DNA of 64,000 bases, taken from contig NZ_JAERSG010000002.1 of NCBI RefSeq assembly GCF_016735675.1, positions 124,001 to 188,000 of the forward strand, read 5' to 3'. Source of the DNA: Nocardioides baculatus. GTDB lineage: Bacteria; Actinomycetota; Actinomycetes; Propionibacteriales; Nocardioidaceae. The notes beneath the pieces are model-generated. The model had not been told where the DNA came from. It made no database searches and worked only from the letters and a program-made list of their open reading frames with translations. This document shows positions 29,994 through 38,952 of the stretch, one piece after another; position 1 is the first letter of the stretch, and each line of letters starts with the position of its first letter. The position numbers and the translations under genes are program-made.

Positions 29994-31119
29994 CGATGAT
30001 GCGGTCGTCGGCCTTGGTCGGGTTGCCCCGGCCGTCCTGGTTGGAGGTCGTCAGCCAGAGCTGGTCGTCGGGTGAGGTGACGACGGTCCGCAGCCGGCCG
30101 TAGTCCTCGGTGAAGAAGGCCGTCGGCTGGGTGGCCCTGCCCTGGGCCGAGACCTTGATCCGCCAGAGTCGCTGCCCGCGGAGCCCGGCCATCCAGAGGT
30201 GCCCGTCGGCGTACGCCAACCCGCTCGGCGACGCCTCCTCGACCGGCCAGACCAGCTGCGGGTCGATGAAGTCCGACCCGCCGCCGGTGCCCTCGACCTC
30301 GGGCCAGCCGTAGTTGCCGCCCGCCTCGACGAGGTTGAGCTCGTCCCAGGTGGAGTCGCCGAACTCGGAGGCCCACAGGCGTCCCTCGTCGTCCCAGGCG
30401 AGCCCCTGGACGTTGCGGTGGCCGAGTGAGTAGACGGGCGATCCGGGGTCGGGGTTGTCCGGGGCGGGCTCGCCGTCGGCGGTGATGCGGAGGATCTTGC
30501 CGGCGAGGCTGTCGGGGTCCTGCGCCAGCTCGGGGTTCCCGGTCTCGCCGGTGGTGACGTAGAGGTAGCCGTCGGGCCCGAAGGCGATCCGGCCGCCGTC
30601 GTGGATGAAGCCCGCGGGGATGCCGTCGAGCACGACGGTCGGTGCGTCGAGCTCGGTGCCGTCGAGGCGGGCGCTCACGACGCGGTTGTCCGAGCCCGTC
30701 GTCAGGTAGAAGAACAGCGTCTGGTCGGTGTCGAAGTCCGGCGACACCGCGACGCCGAGGAGGCCGGCCTCGCCCTGGGGGACCGCTGCCGTGATCCCCC
30801 CGAGCCGGGTCAGGGCGCCGTCGGGCGTGACCTGCAGGACGCGTCCGGTCTCGCGCTCGGTCACGACGGCGTTGCCGTCCGGCAGGAAGTCCACGCCCCA
30901 TGGGACGTCGAGGAGGTCGACGAGCGTGCCGACGGCCTGCGGGTCGCCGCCCTTCGGCCCTGAGTCGCGCGGAGACTCAGCGGGAGATTCGCTGGGCGTC
31001 GGCTCGCTGGTCGGGTCGGTCGGCTGCGTGACGCTCGGAACGGGAGCCGGTGCGGGGTCGGAGCAGGCCGTGGTCGCCGCGAGGACGAGGACGAGGGAGG
31101 TCAGGGCCGGACGCGTCAT
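29980..31119 (-). CDS. PQQ-type sugar/aldose dehydrogenase-like lipoprotein (glucose/sorbosone dehydrogenase family)
   Basis: 379 residues. MTRPALTSLVLVLAATTAC is a lipoprotein signal with Cys at about 19, followed by a Pro/Ser-rich spacer containing ESPRDS (a palindrome copy at 30961-30979). The rest is a six-bladed propeller of the GSDH family: WGVDFLPDGNAVVTERETGRVL, GYLYVTTGETGNPELAQDP (Ca/PQQ region), and GHRNVQGLAWDDEGRLWASEFG. It starts at ATG 31117-31119, overlapping the EamA gene end by 4 bp. It acts outside the membrane; the sugar substrate and cofactor are not known. Confidence 0.85.
   Translation of the reverse strand: MTRPALTSLVLVLAATTACSDPAPAPVPSVTQPTDPTSEPTPSESPAESPRDSGPKGGDPQAVGTLVDLLDVPWGVDFLPDGNAVVTERETGRVLQVTPDGALTRLGGITAAVPQGEAGLLGVAVSPDFDTDQTLFFYLTTGSDNRVVSARLDGTELDAPTVVLDGIPAGFIHDGGRIAFGPDGYLYVTTGETGNPELAQDPDSLAGKILRITADGEPAPDNPDPGSPVYSLGHRNVQGLAWDDEGRLWASEFGDSTWDELNLVEAGGNYGWPEVEGTGGGSDFIDPQLVWPVEEASPSGLAYADGHLWMAGLRGQRLWRIKVSAQGRATQPTAFFTEDYGRLRTVVTSPDDQLWLTTSNQDGRGNPTKADDRIIVIQP
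30961..30979. repeat. Dispersed 19-bp palindrome, copy in sugar dehydrogenase gene
   Basis: TGAGTCGCGCGGAGACTCA, encoding ESPRDS on the minus strand in the spacer after the lipobox. Confidence 0.7.
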
Positions 31120-32015
31120 GTGGCCAGTGTGCCGGGCGGGTGTGCGTGCTCACCGGGCTCTTCTCCGGGCGTCGCGCCCGAGCGGGTCGCACCGATGGAG
31201 GCCGCCACGACGCAGGCGATCGCCAGCCACTGCAGGACAGACAGGTGCTCGCTGAGCACCACGATCGCCGCGAGCGCCGCCGCGGCGGGCTCGAGGCTCA
31301 TCAGGATCCCGAACACCGCCGGGCGCAGGCTGCGCAGCGCGACGAGCTCGCAGCTGTAGGGGATGACCGAGCTCAACAGACCGACGAGTGCACCGATGAG
31401 CAGGATCCGGCCGTCCCAGAGCTCGCTCCCGGCGCTCAGGAGTGCCGGCAGCGTCATGCCGGCCGCGGCGACGATGCTCGCCACCGCGAGGCCGTCGAAC
31501 CCGGCCCACCGCCGCCCGGTGCTCGCGCTGAGCAGGATGTACGCCGCCCACGCGGCCCCGGCGAGCAGGGCCGACAGCACGCCGAGCAGGTCGAGGTCGC
31601 CCGGCTGGAGGCCGAGCAGGAGCACGCCGACACCCGCCAGCAGCACCCACACCAGGTCGCGCGCGTGCCGCGAGCCGAGCACGGCCAGGGTGAGCGGGCC
31701 GATGAACTCGATCGTCACGGCGATGCCCAGCGGGATGCGGGAGAACGACTGGTAGATCGCCCAGTTCATCGTGGCGAGGCTCGCGCCGAAGGCGAGCACC
31801 ACGAGCCAGTCCTGCCGGCTGCGGCCGGTGAACCGCGGCCGCGCCACGGCGGCGAGGACGAGGGCGCTCGTGGCCAGCCGGAGCCACACCATCGCGGTGG
31901 GCGAGATCTCGCCGAACAGTCCCTTGGCGATCGCCGCGCCGACCTGCACGGACAGGATGCCGATGAGCACGAGCCCCACCGGGCCGAGGATGGATCGGCT
32001 CGGTCGCGGGGTCAC
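31116..32015 (-). CDS. DMT-superfamily transporter (EamA family, RhtA-like)
   Basis: 299 residues, about 10 TM helices in two repeats, starting GTG at 32013-32015. GVAVTIEFIGPLTLAVLGSR-like sequence is typical of RhtA-type exporters of amino acids such as threonine or homoserine. Its last bases overlap the ATG of the sugar dehydrogenase by 4 bp, so both are on one message, a curious pairing with no clear link. Substrate not determined. Confidence 0.85.
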   Translation of the reverse strand: MTPRPSRSILGPVGLVLIGILSVQVGAAIAKGLFGEISPTAMVWLRLATSALVLAAVARPRFTGRSRQDWLVVLAFGASLATMNWAIYQSFSRIPLGIAVTIEFIGPLTLAVLGSRHARDLVWVLLAGVGVLLLGLQPGDLDLLGVLSALLAGAAWAAYILLSASTGRRWAGFDGLAVASIVAAAGMTLPALLSAGSELWDGRILLIGALVGLLSSVIPYSCELVALRSLRPAVFGILMSLEPAAAALAAIVVLSEHLSVLQWLAIACVVAASIGATRSGATPGEEPGEHAHPPGTLAT

Positions 32016-32024
32016 CCGCCAAGC

Positions 32025-32585
32025 CTAGGGACCGTGATCGCCGAGGCTGGCCAGGGCCCGCTGGGTGTGGACCGCCTCCGCTGCGAAGTAGTCCAGCCCC
32101 CAGTCCGCGACGAGCGCGGGGAAGCGGAACGGCTCCCCCTCGCTGTCCGCGCCCCGCAGGGACTCGCGCACGCCGTGGAGGTCGGTGAGCGCCTGGTCGA
32201 GCTCGGCGAGGTAGTCGTGGAGCATCTGTCGCGTCCGCTCCGGCTCGCTGGCGTGGCCCACCAGCAGCCGCAGCAGGACGGGGTGCTTGAGGACCGGGAA
32301 GCCGGCGGGGGTCTCGGCCATCCAGGTGCGCAGCGCCTCCTGCCCGGCGTCCGTGATGGCGTACGACGTCACCTCGCGGCCGCCGTCGGGGTGGGCGTCG
32401 GCGCGGACCAGGCCGTGGTCGGCCAGGCGGCGCAGCTCGGTGTAGATCTGGCTGGTCGCGGGGGAGACCCAGTAGAAGCGGAGCGTCATGTCGGCGCGCT
32501 GCTTGATCTCGTAGCCCGTCAGCTCGTCGCCGAACGTGAGGAGGCCGAGGATCGCGTACGCCGTCACCGGAAGGTCTTGACTCAT
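32025..32585 (-). CDS. PadR-family transcriptional regulator
   Basis: 186 residues. The winged HTH is about residues 5-85, with AYAILGLLTFGDELTGYEIKQRAD near the start and SQIYTELRRLADHGLV as the recognition part; the C-terminal Vir_DRR-like helices follow. It is divergent from the ABC exporter at 32643, the common setting for PadR control of drug exporters. ATG at 32583-32585. Confidence 0.9.
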   Translation of the reverse strand: MSQDLPVTAYAILGLLTFGDELTGYEIKQRADMTLRFYWVSPATSQIYTELRRLADHGLVRADAHPDGGREVTSYAITDAGQEALRTWMAETPAGFPVLKHPVLLRLLVGHASEPERTRQMLHDYLAELDQALTDLHGVRESLRGADSEGEPFRFPALVADWGLDYFAAEAVHTQRALASLGDHGP

Positions 32586-32602
32586 CTCTCCTGCAGAGTA
32601 GT

Positions 32603-32617
32603 GTTCCTAATCGGAAT
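32603..32617. promoter_or_regulatory. Candidate PadR operator
   Basis: GTTCC-taatc-GGAAT, a short inverted repeat between the divergent PadR and ABC genes. Only 4-5 bp per arm; proposed from position. Confidence 0.35.
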
Positions 32618-32642
32618 AGTCACGGAGGGGACGGTCAACGGG

Positions 32643-33641
32643 GTGGGACGCGAGCACGCGATCGAGGCAGAGGGACTGGTCAAGGAGTTCGGGGAGACGC
32701 TGGCGGTCGACGACGTCAGCTTCGCGGTGCCGCGGGGGACGGTCCTCGGCCTGCTCGGTCCCAACGGCGCCGGCAAGACGACCACGGTGCGGATGATGAC
32801 GACGCTCACGAAGCCGACCCGCGGCACCGCCCGCGTGGCGGGGCACGACGTGCTGGCCGACCCCGCCGCCGTACGCCGTTCGATGGGGCTCACCGGCCAG
32901 TCGGCCACGGTCGACGAGCTGCTGACCGGCCGCGAGAACATCTGGCTCATCGGCAGCCTCTACGGCCTCGACAAGGCCACCGTGGACCGGGTCGGGGGTG
33001 AGCTGCTCGAGCGGTTCTCGCTCACCGGTGCCGCGGACCGGGTGGTCAAGACCTACTCCGGCGGCATGCGGCGACGTCTCGACCTGGCCGTCAGCCTGGT
33101 GGCGACGCCACCCGTGCTCTTCCTCGACGAGCCGACGACCGGACTCGACCCGCGGAGCCGGGTCGAGCTGTGGGACGTCCTGCGCGACCTCGTCGAGGAC
33201 GGTACGACGCTGTTGCTGACGACGCAGTACCTCGAGGAGGCCGACCAGCTCGCCGATGACATCGTGGTGATCGATCGCGGCAAGGTCATCGCCCAGGGCA
33301 CTCCGCTCGAGCTCAAGGACGCCTCCGGCAAGGCGGCGCTCGTCGTCACGGTCTCGCGTGCCGAGGACCTCGGTGCCGCCGTGGAGCGCGTCCGGAGCGC
33401 GGGCCTGGAGGCCCACGTGGAGGAGGCCGCCCGGCGGATCACCGCGCCGGCCGACGGCCTGTCCGACGTCACCCGGATCGCCTCGATCTTCGACGGCAGC
33501 GGGATCGAGATCGACGACCTCGGCCTCCAGCGGCCGAGCCTCGACGACGTGTTCCTCAACCTGACCGGCCACCGGGCCGAGGAGGTCGACGGCGACGCGA
33601 TGGACGGCGACGCGCACGACGGGCAGGAGGTGCCGGCATGA
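32643..33641 (+). CDS. ABC exporter ATPase, DrrA family
   Basis: 332 residues. Walker A GPNGAGKTT (about 40-48), signature YSGGMRRRLDLA, Walker B VLFLDEPTTGLD, and the DrrA C-terminal extension (about 230-332) ending in an acidic tail. The GTG at 32643 is 12 bases after GGAGGGG; no earlier start in frame fits. It is paired with the permease by a 4-bp overlap. Daunorubicin-type exporters pump drugs or lipids; the substrate here is not known. Confidence 0.9.
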   Translation: MGREHAIEAEGLVKEFGETLAVDDVSFAVPRGTVLGLLGPNGAGKTTTVRMMTTLTKPTRGTARVAGHDVLADPAAVRRSMGLTGQSATVDELLTGRENIWLIGSLYGLDKATVDRVGGELLERFSLTGAADRVVKTYSGGMRRRLDLAVSLVATPPVLFLDEPTTGLDPRSRVELWDVLRDLVEDGTTLLLTTQYLEEADQLADDIVVIDRGKVIAQGTPLELKDASGKAALVVTVSRAEDLGAAVERVRSAGLEAHVEEAARRITAPADGLSDVTRIASIFDGSGIEIDDLGLQRPSLDDVFLNLTGHRAEEVDGDAMDGDAHDGQEVPA

Positions 33642-34477
33642 GCCACACGGAGCACGGCGCCATCGAGCGCCCCGAGATCCGTCACACCACCCTGTGGCAC
33701 CAGTCGGTGACGATCTTCCGGCGCAACCTGATCCACATCAAGCGGATGCCGGAGATGCTGCTCGACGTCACCATCCAGCCGGTGATGTTCGTGCTGCTCT
33801 TCGCCTTCGTGTTCGGCGGTGCCATCTCGGTCGGCGCTCCCGCCGGCTACCGCGAGTGGCTGCTCGGCGGGATCATGGGCCAGACGATCGCGTTCGCGTC
33901 GTTCATCGTCGCGGTCGGGCTGACCGCCGACATCGACAAGGGTATCGTCGACCGGTTCCGGTCGCTGCCGATCAATCCCGCGGCGATCCTCGTCGGGCGC
34001 AGCATGTCGAGCATCACCCACTCCTTCATCGGCATCATCGTCATGTCGCTGACCGGGCTGGTCGTCGGCTGGCGGATCCGTGGCTCCGTGCTCGAGGCGC
34101 TGGCGGCCTACGGCCTGCTGCTGCTCTGGGGCTTCGCGATGATCTGGGTCGGCATCCTCGTCGGCTCGGCGATGCGCTCGGTCGAGGCCGTCAACGGCGT
34201 CATGTTCACCACGATGTTCCCGCTGACGTTCCTCTCCAACGCGTTCGCGCCGTCGGAGAAGATGGGCACGGTGCTCCGCGCGATCGCGGAGTGGAACCCG
34301 ATCTCCGCCCTCGTCCAGGCGGTGCGGGAGCTCTGGGGCAACACCGGCCCGGCGCCGGCCGACTCGCACCTGCCGATGCAGCACCCGGTCCTCTTCACGA
34401 TCCTCTGGACCGTCGGGATCACCGCGGTGGTCGCGCCGCTGGCGCTCAGGACCTTCCGCAACCGCACCCTGCAGTGA
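33638..34477 (+). CDS. ABC-2 type permease, DrrB family
   Basis: 279 residues with six TM helices; NLIHIKRMPEMLLDVTIQPVMFVLLFAFVFGGAI is typical of DrrB entry sequence (quoted in parts: RMPEMLLDVTIQPVMF). Membrane half of the exporter with the gene before it (ATGA overlap). The set is probably controlled by the divergent PadR protein. Confidence 0.9.
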   Translation: MSHTEHGAIERPEIRHTTLWHQSVTIFRRNLIHIKRMPEMLLDVTIQPVMFVLLFAFVFGGAISVGAPAGYREWLLGGIMGQTIAFASFIVAVGLTADIDKGIVDRFRSLPINPAAILVGRSMSSITHSFIGIIVMSLTGLVVGWRIRGSVLEALAAYGLLLLWGFAMIWVGILVGSAMRSVEAVNGVMFTTMFPLTFLSNAFAPSEKMGTVLRAIAEWNPISALVQAVRELWGNTGPAPADSHLPMQHPVLFTILWTVGITAVVAPLALRTFRNRTLQ

Positions 34478-34499
34478 ACCGAACCGAAGGAGCCCCCGC

Positions 34500-35603
34500 A
34501 TGTCCCGCACGTTGTTGATGGTCGGCACCCGCAAGGGCCTGTGGCTCGGCACCTCGGACGAGGCGCGTACGTCGTGGGAGTGGACGGGGCCGCACTTCCC
34601 GATGGAGGAGGTCTACTCCGTCATGATCGACACCCGGGGCTCCGCGCCGCGGCTGCTGGCCGGCGCCTCGTCGAGCTGGCTCGGCCCGCAGGTGTGGCGC
34701 TCGGACGACCTGGGTGCGTCGTGGGACGAGACGCCCAACGGCGCCGCGCGCTTCCCCGAGGACACCGGCGCGACCCTGGCCCGGGTGTGGCAGCTCCAGC
34801 CCGGCCTCTCCGCCGACGGTGGTGACGAGGTCGTCTGGGCCGGCACCGAGCCGGGTGCCGTGTTCCGCTCCGACGACCGGGGCGAGACGTTCTCCCTCGT
34901 CCGCGGGCTGTGGGACCACCCGCACCGCGAGGAGTGGAACGAGGGCTTCGGCGGGCAGGCCTTCCACACGATCCTGCCCCACCCCGACGACCCGTCGCGG
35001 GTGCTCGTCGCGCTCTCGACCGGCGGGGTCTACGTCACCTCCGACGGCGGCTCGTCCTGGGCTCCGTCCAACACCGGCGTGAAGGCCGAGTTCTTCCCCG
35101 GCGAGCGCAACTACCCCGAGTTCGGCCAGTGCGTGCACAAGGTCGCGCGCGACGCCGTCGACCACGAGCGGCTCTACCTCCAGAACCACGGCGGCGTCTA
35201 CCGCTCCGACGACGGCGGCGCGTCCTGGAACGACATCGCGCCGACCCTGCCGACCGAGTTCGGCTTCGCGATGGTGGCCCACCCGCACCGTGCCGACACG
35301 GCGTACAACTTCCCCATCACCGGCGCCGAGGCCCGCTGGCCCGTCGACGGCAAGGCGCGGGTCTACCGCACCACCGACGCCGGCGCGTCGTGGGAACCCC
35401 TCGGCGACGGCGCGCTGCCGGACGGCTACTTCACCGCGGTGATGCGTGATGCGATGTGCGCCGACGACCACGAGCAGGTGGGTCTCTACTTCGGCGGACG
35501 CAACGGCGGCGTGTGGGCCTCGCCCGACGAGGGCGCGACGTGGCAGGAGATCCACAAGGACCTGCCCGACGTCCTCGTCGTACGTGCCGCTCACCTCGAC
35601 TGA
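34500..35603 (+). CDS. BNR/VPS10-like beta-propeller protein
   Basis: 367 residues with repeated Asp-box motifs S.D.G..W: RSDDLGASWDE, RSDDRGETFS, TSDGGSSWA, RSDDGGASWN, TTDAGASWE and SPDEGATWQ, about one each 50-60 residues, which fold as a propeller of sialidase or Vps10/sortilin type. No signal peptide, so likely cytoplasmic. No glycosidase catalytic residues identified. ATG at 34500 follows GAAGGAGCCCC, 22 bp behind the permease. Confidence 0.78.
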   Translation: MSRTLLMVGTRKGLWLGTSDEARTSWEWTGPHFPMEEVYSVMIDTRGSAPRLLAGASSSWLGPQVWRSDDLGASWDETPNGAARFPEDTGATLARVWQLQPGLSADGGDEVVWAGTEPGAVFRSDDRGETFSLVRGLWDHPHREEWNEGFGGQAFHTILPHPDDPSRVLVALSTGGVYVTSDGGSSWAPSNTGVKAEFFPGERNYPEFGQCVHKVARDAVDHERLYLQNHGGVYRSDDGGASWNDIAPTLPTEFGFAMVAHPHRADTAYNFPITGAEARWPVDGKARVYRTTDAGASWEPLGDGALPDGYFTAVMRDAMCADDHEQVGLYFGGRNGGVWASPDEGATWQEIHKDLPDVLVVRAAHLD

Positions 35604-35632
35604 GACCCGTCCCCGAGGTCTACGCTCGGCAC

Positions 35633-36093
35633 ATGGCCGACTTCTCCCTGTCGCGCAGCACGCGCATCCAGCGCCGCCCGCCAGCATCCACCCGCTGATC
35701 GACGACTTCCACCAGTGGCAGCGATGGTCGCCGTGGGAAGGTCTCGACCCCGACCTGCACCGCGAGTACTCCGGCGCTCCCGCCGGCATGGGATCGATCT
35801 ACCACTGGTCCGGCAACAGGAAGGCCGGCGAGGGCGAGATGCGGATGACCGAGTCCACGACCTCCCGCGTGGCCGTCGACCTCGACTTCCTCAAGCCGTT
35901 CAAGGCCTCCAACGTCACCGTCTTCCAGCTCGCACCCTCCGGCGACGGCACCGACGTCACCTGGACGATGACCGGCACGCGGAGCGCGGTCATGGGCCTG
36001 ATGGGCAAGCTGTTCTTCGACAAGGCGATCGCGGCCGACTTCGACAAGGGCCTCGCCGGCCTCAAGCGCGAGGCCGAGGGCACCACCACCTGA
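35633..36093 (+). pseudogene. SRPBCC/START-like protein, frameshifted
   Basis: ATG 35633 opens MADFSLSRSTRIQ, a good N-terminus for a polyketide-cyclase/SRPBCC protein. At about 35670-35680 one base is missing in a GC-rich run; the frame then hits TGA at 35696-35698. The rest, (A)PPASIHPLIDDFHQWQRWSPWEG through KREAEGTTT at 36093, continues in the -1-shifted frame. Rejoined it would be about 153 residues with normal SRPBCC motifs. The cause may be a real mutation or a sequencing error. Confidence 0.72.
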
Positions 36094-36184
36094 CGCGGGC
36101 CTGCTCCGCTCGGTCGACCGTGCTCGAGCTTGCTCCAGCCGGTGGCCGGCCGTGATCGACGGTGGTCGCGGCCCCGCTGGCCCA

Positions 36185-36314
36185 TGAGTCTCTGAGCGAC
36201 TCACGGTGTGTCCGCACTCCGCCGGCGCCTCCTGGCCCGTGAGTCTCTGGGCGACTCAAGGTCGCCGGCCGGCCGCTGCCAGGGCCGCTGGCCCGTGAGT
36301 CTCTGGGCGACTCA
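36185..36314. repeat. Intergenic triplet of 19-bp palindromes (period 55-56 bp)
   Basis: Copies at 36185-36203, 36240-36258 and 36296-36314, each near TGAGTCTCTGGGCGACTCA. They are preceded by GCTGGCCC(A/G) or CTGGCCCG. The 397-bp gap 36094-36490 holds nothing else that I recognise; it could serve as a terminator region after the SRPBCC pseudogene. Confidence 0.85.
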
Positions 36315-36490
36315 TGGGCGAGTGCGGGCGGTGAGGGTGCACGAGGGTGGCTGCATCGGATCGCGGGCCACCGGGTGTCCACAGGCAGCCGCGTGTCGGC
36401 GTACGGGCGCGTGGCTGTGGATGACGACCTCAGCGCTGTCGGCGGTGACGTCTGTGCTGGGCGTACGACGCGCCCCGACCGGGGGCGCAG

Positions 36491-37171
36491 GTGGCCGGCG
36501 AGAGGTGGCACGGGGTGGACGAGCAGACGGACAACCAGGGGGAGGGCCGGACGGACGAGGACGCGGACCTCCTGGCGGCCGCACGAGCGGCCTGGGACTG
36601 CATGGCGAACTGGACGCAGGCCGAGCGGGACGTGTGGGAGATGGGTCCGTTCGACGGCGGGATCCCGGGCATGGTTCGCCGGGTCAGGCGGATCCTCGAC
36701 GTGTCGCAGCGGGGGTTGGCCGCGCTGCTGGACGTGTCGCAGTCGGCGGTGGCGCGGTGGGAGACCGGTCGGACGAGCCCGCGGATGAGCGTGATGGAGC
36801 GGCTGCTGCGAATGGCGCGGCTGCGGATGCGGTTCGAGGACGAGGAGACCGCGGAGCCGGTCGGTCCGATGCGTGCCGACGGTGCGAGGAAGCACGGAGG
36901 GAGCCGCTACCCCGCACACACCGACCTCACCGCGACCGGCTGGTGGGTCCCGCGGCGGCTCCGGACGATGACGTCGATCGAGGCATTCCGTGCCCGGGAC
37001 CGGTCGAGACGGGTGGGCGACCCGGCGATCCGGCACCGGGTCTCGGCCTACTGGCGACGGATCGAGCGACTGATGTACGGCACGCCCGACGACCACCCGG
37101 CGGTGCACCAGCTCGTCGCGGAGGTCCGTTACCTCGACGAGTGCCGCGAGGACCGGCGGCGGGCGAGGTAA
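36491..37171 (+). CDS. XRE-family helix-turn-helix protein
   Basis: 226 residues, GTG start. HTH is about residues 62-110: VRRILDVSQRGLAALLDVSQSAVARWETGRTSPR (shown in the pieces RGLAALLDVSQ and SAVARWETG), typical Cro/C1. N-terminal acidic stretch and basic C-terminal region without recognised domain. No toxin gene next to it. Target and role unknown. Confidence 0.75.
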   Translation: MAGERWHGVDEQTDNQGEGRTDEDADLLAAARAAWDCMANWTQAERDVWEMGPFDGGIPGMVRRVRRILDVSQRGLAALLDVSQSAVARWETGRTSPRMSVMERLLRMARLRMRFEDEETAEPVGPMRADGARKHGGSRYPAHTDLTATGWWVPRRLRTMTSIEAFRARDRSRRVGDPAIRHRVSAYWRRIERLMYGTPDDHPAVHQLVAEVRYLDECREDRRRAR

Positions 37172-37229
37172 GGCCCCGCAGCCTGAGACACGTGGGCTCC
37201 GGGCGAGGCGAGCGCACTAGCCTGACGCC

Positions 37230-38921
37230 ATGAGCCACGCAGCCGACGGACCCGACATCAAGCCCCGGAGCCGCGCCGTGACCGACGGCCTCGAGGCGAC
37301 CGCCGCGCGCGGGATGCTGCGCGCGGTCGGGATGGGCGACGACGACTGGGAGAAGCCGCAGATCGGGGTGGCGTCCAGCTGGAACGAGATCACGCCCTGC
37401 AACCTGAGCCTCGACCGGCTGGCGAAGGCCGTGAAGAGCGGCGTGCACGCGGCCGGCGGCTACCCGCTCGAGTTCGGCACGATCTCGGTGTCCGACGGGA
37501 TCTCGATGGGGCACGAGGGGATGCACTTCTCCCTGGTCAGCCGGGAGGTGATCGCGGACTCGGTCGAGACCGTGATGATGGCCGAGCGGCTCGACGGCTC
37601 GGTCCTGCTCGCGGGGTGCGACAAGTCGCTGCCCGGCATGCTCATGGCTGCCGCCCGCCTCGACCTCGCGAGCGTCTTCCTCTACGCCGGCACGATCATG
37701 CCCGGGCAGGTCGACGGCAAGGACGTCACGATCATCGACGCCTTCGAGGCGGTCGGTGCGTGCCTGGCCGGCAAGATCACCCGCGAGAAGGTCGACGAGA
37801 TCGAGCGCGCGATCTGTCCGGGCGAGGGCGCCTGCGGAGGGGCGTACACCGCCAACACGATGGCCAGCGTCGCCGAGGCCCTGGGGATGTCGCTGCCGGG
37901 CAGCTCGTCCCCGCCGGCGGTCGACCGGCGTCGCGACGGGTTCGCCCACAAGTCCGGCGAGGCCGTGGTCAACATGCTGCGCGAGGGCATCACCGCCCGC
38001 CAGATCATGACCAAGCCCGCCTTCGAGAACGCCATTACGATGGCGATGGCGCTCGGCGGCTCGACCAATGCCGTCCTCCACCTGCTCGCGATCGCCCGCG
38101 AGGCCGAGGTCGACCTGACCCTCGACGACTTCACCCGCATCGGCCGCAACGTCCCGCACCTCGCGGACATGAAGCCGTTTGGCCGGTTCGTGTGGACCGA
38201 CTTCGACCGGGTCGGCGGCATCCCCGTCCTGCTGCGGGCGCTGCTCGATGCCGGGCACCTGCACGGCGACGTCCTCACCTGCACGGGCAAGACGATGGCG
38301 GAGAACCTCGCCGACCTCGACCCCAAGCCGCTCGACGGCGAGATCCTGCGCCAGCTCGACCGGCCGATCCACGCCACCGGCGGCCTGACGATCCTCAAGG
38401 GCTCGCTGGCCCCCGAGGGTGCGGTCGTGAAGAGCGCCGGCTTCGACGACTCCACCTTCACCGGCACGGCCCGCGTCTTCGACGGCGAGCGCAACGCGCT
38501 CGACGCCCTCGCCGAGGGCGCGATCCAGGCGGGCGACGTCGTCGTGATCCGCTACGAGGGCCCCAAGGGTGGCCCGGGCATGCGCGAGATGCTGGCCATC
38601 ACCGGGGCGATCAAGGGCGCCGGGCTCGGCAAGGACGTCCTGCTGATCACCGACGGCCGGTTCTCCGGCGGTACGACCGGTCTCTGCGTCGGCCACATCG
38701 CGCCCGAGGCCAGCGACGGCGGTCCGATCGCGTTTCTCCGGGACGGCGACCGGATCACCCTCGACGTCGCGAACATGACCCTCGACGTCCACGTCGACGA
38801 GGCCGAGCTGGCCTCGCGCGCCGAGGGCTGGGAGCCGCTCCCGCCGAAGTACACCCGCGGCGTCCTCGGCAAGTACCGCAAGGTCGTCCAGTCCGCGGCG
38901 CACGGAGCGGTCTGCTACTGA
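37230..38921 (+). CDS. ilvD: Dihydroxy-acid dehydratase
   Basis: 563 residues. Dehydrates 2,3-dihydroxy-isovalerate and its homologue to the 2-keto acids for Val, Leu and Ile. Fe-S cysteines in [17 protein letters not shown] and [15 protein letters not shown] are in place; GRFSGGT near the C-terminus is the family signature. It lies 6 kb before ilvBNC and has its own promoter region. ATG 37230. Confidence 0.96.
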   Translation: MSHAADGPDIKPRSRAVTDGLEATAARGMLRAVGMGDDDWEKPQIGVASSWNEITPCNLSLDRLAKAVKSGVHAAGGYPLEFGTISVSDGISMGHEGMHFSLVSREVIADSVETVMMAERLDGSVLLAGCDKSLPGMLMAAARLDLASVFLYAGTIMPGQVDGKDVTIIDAFEAVGACLAGKITREKVDEIERAICPGEGACGGAYTANTMASVAEALGMSLPGSSSPPAVDRRRDGFAHKSGEAVVNMLREGITARQIMTKPAFENAITMAMALGGSTNAVLHLLAIAREAEVDLTLDDFTRIGRNVPHLADMKPFGRFVWTDFDRVGGIPVLLRALLDAGHLHGDVLTCTGKTMAENLADLDPKPLDGEILRQLDRPIHATGGLTILKGSLAPEGAVVKSAGFDDSTFTGTARVFDGERNALDALAEGAIQAGDVVVIRYEGPKGGPGMREMLAITGAIKGAGLGKDVLLITDGRFSGGTTGLCVGHIAPEASDGGPIAFLRDGDRITLDVANMTLDVHVDEAELASRAEGWEPLPPKYTRGVLGKYRKVVQSAAHGAVCY

Positions 38922-38952
38922 TCGAGGCCGACCGGGTCGATAGGTTGCGGGG

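Noticed and set aside
36185-36314. Regular palindromes as a CRISPR array
   Set aside because: Repeat only 19 bp, spacers about 37 bp with shared flanks, only three copies and no cas genes in the window.
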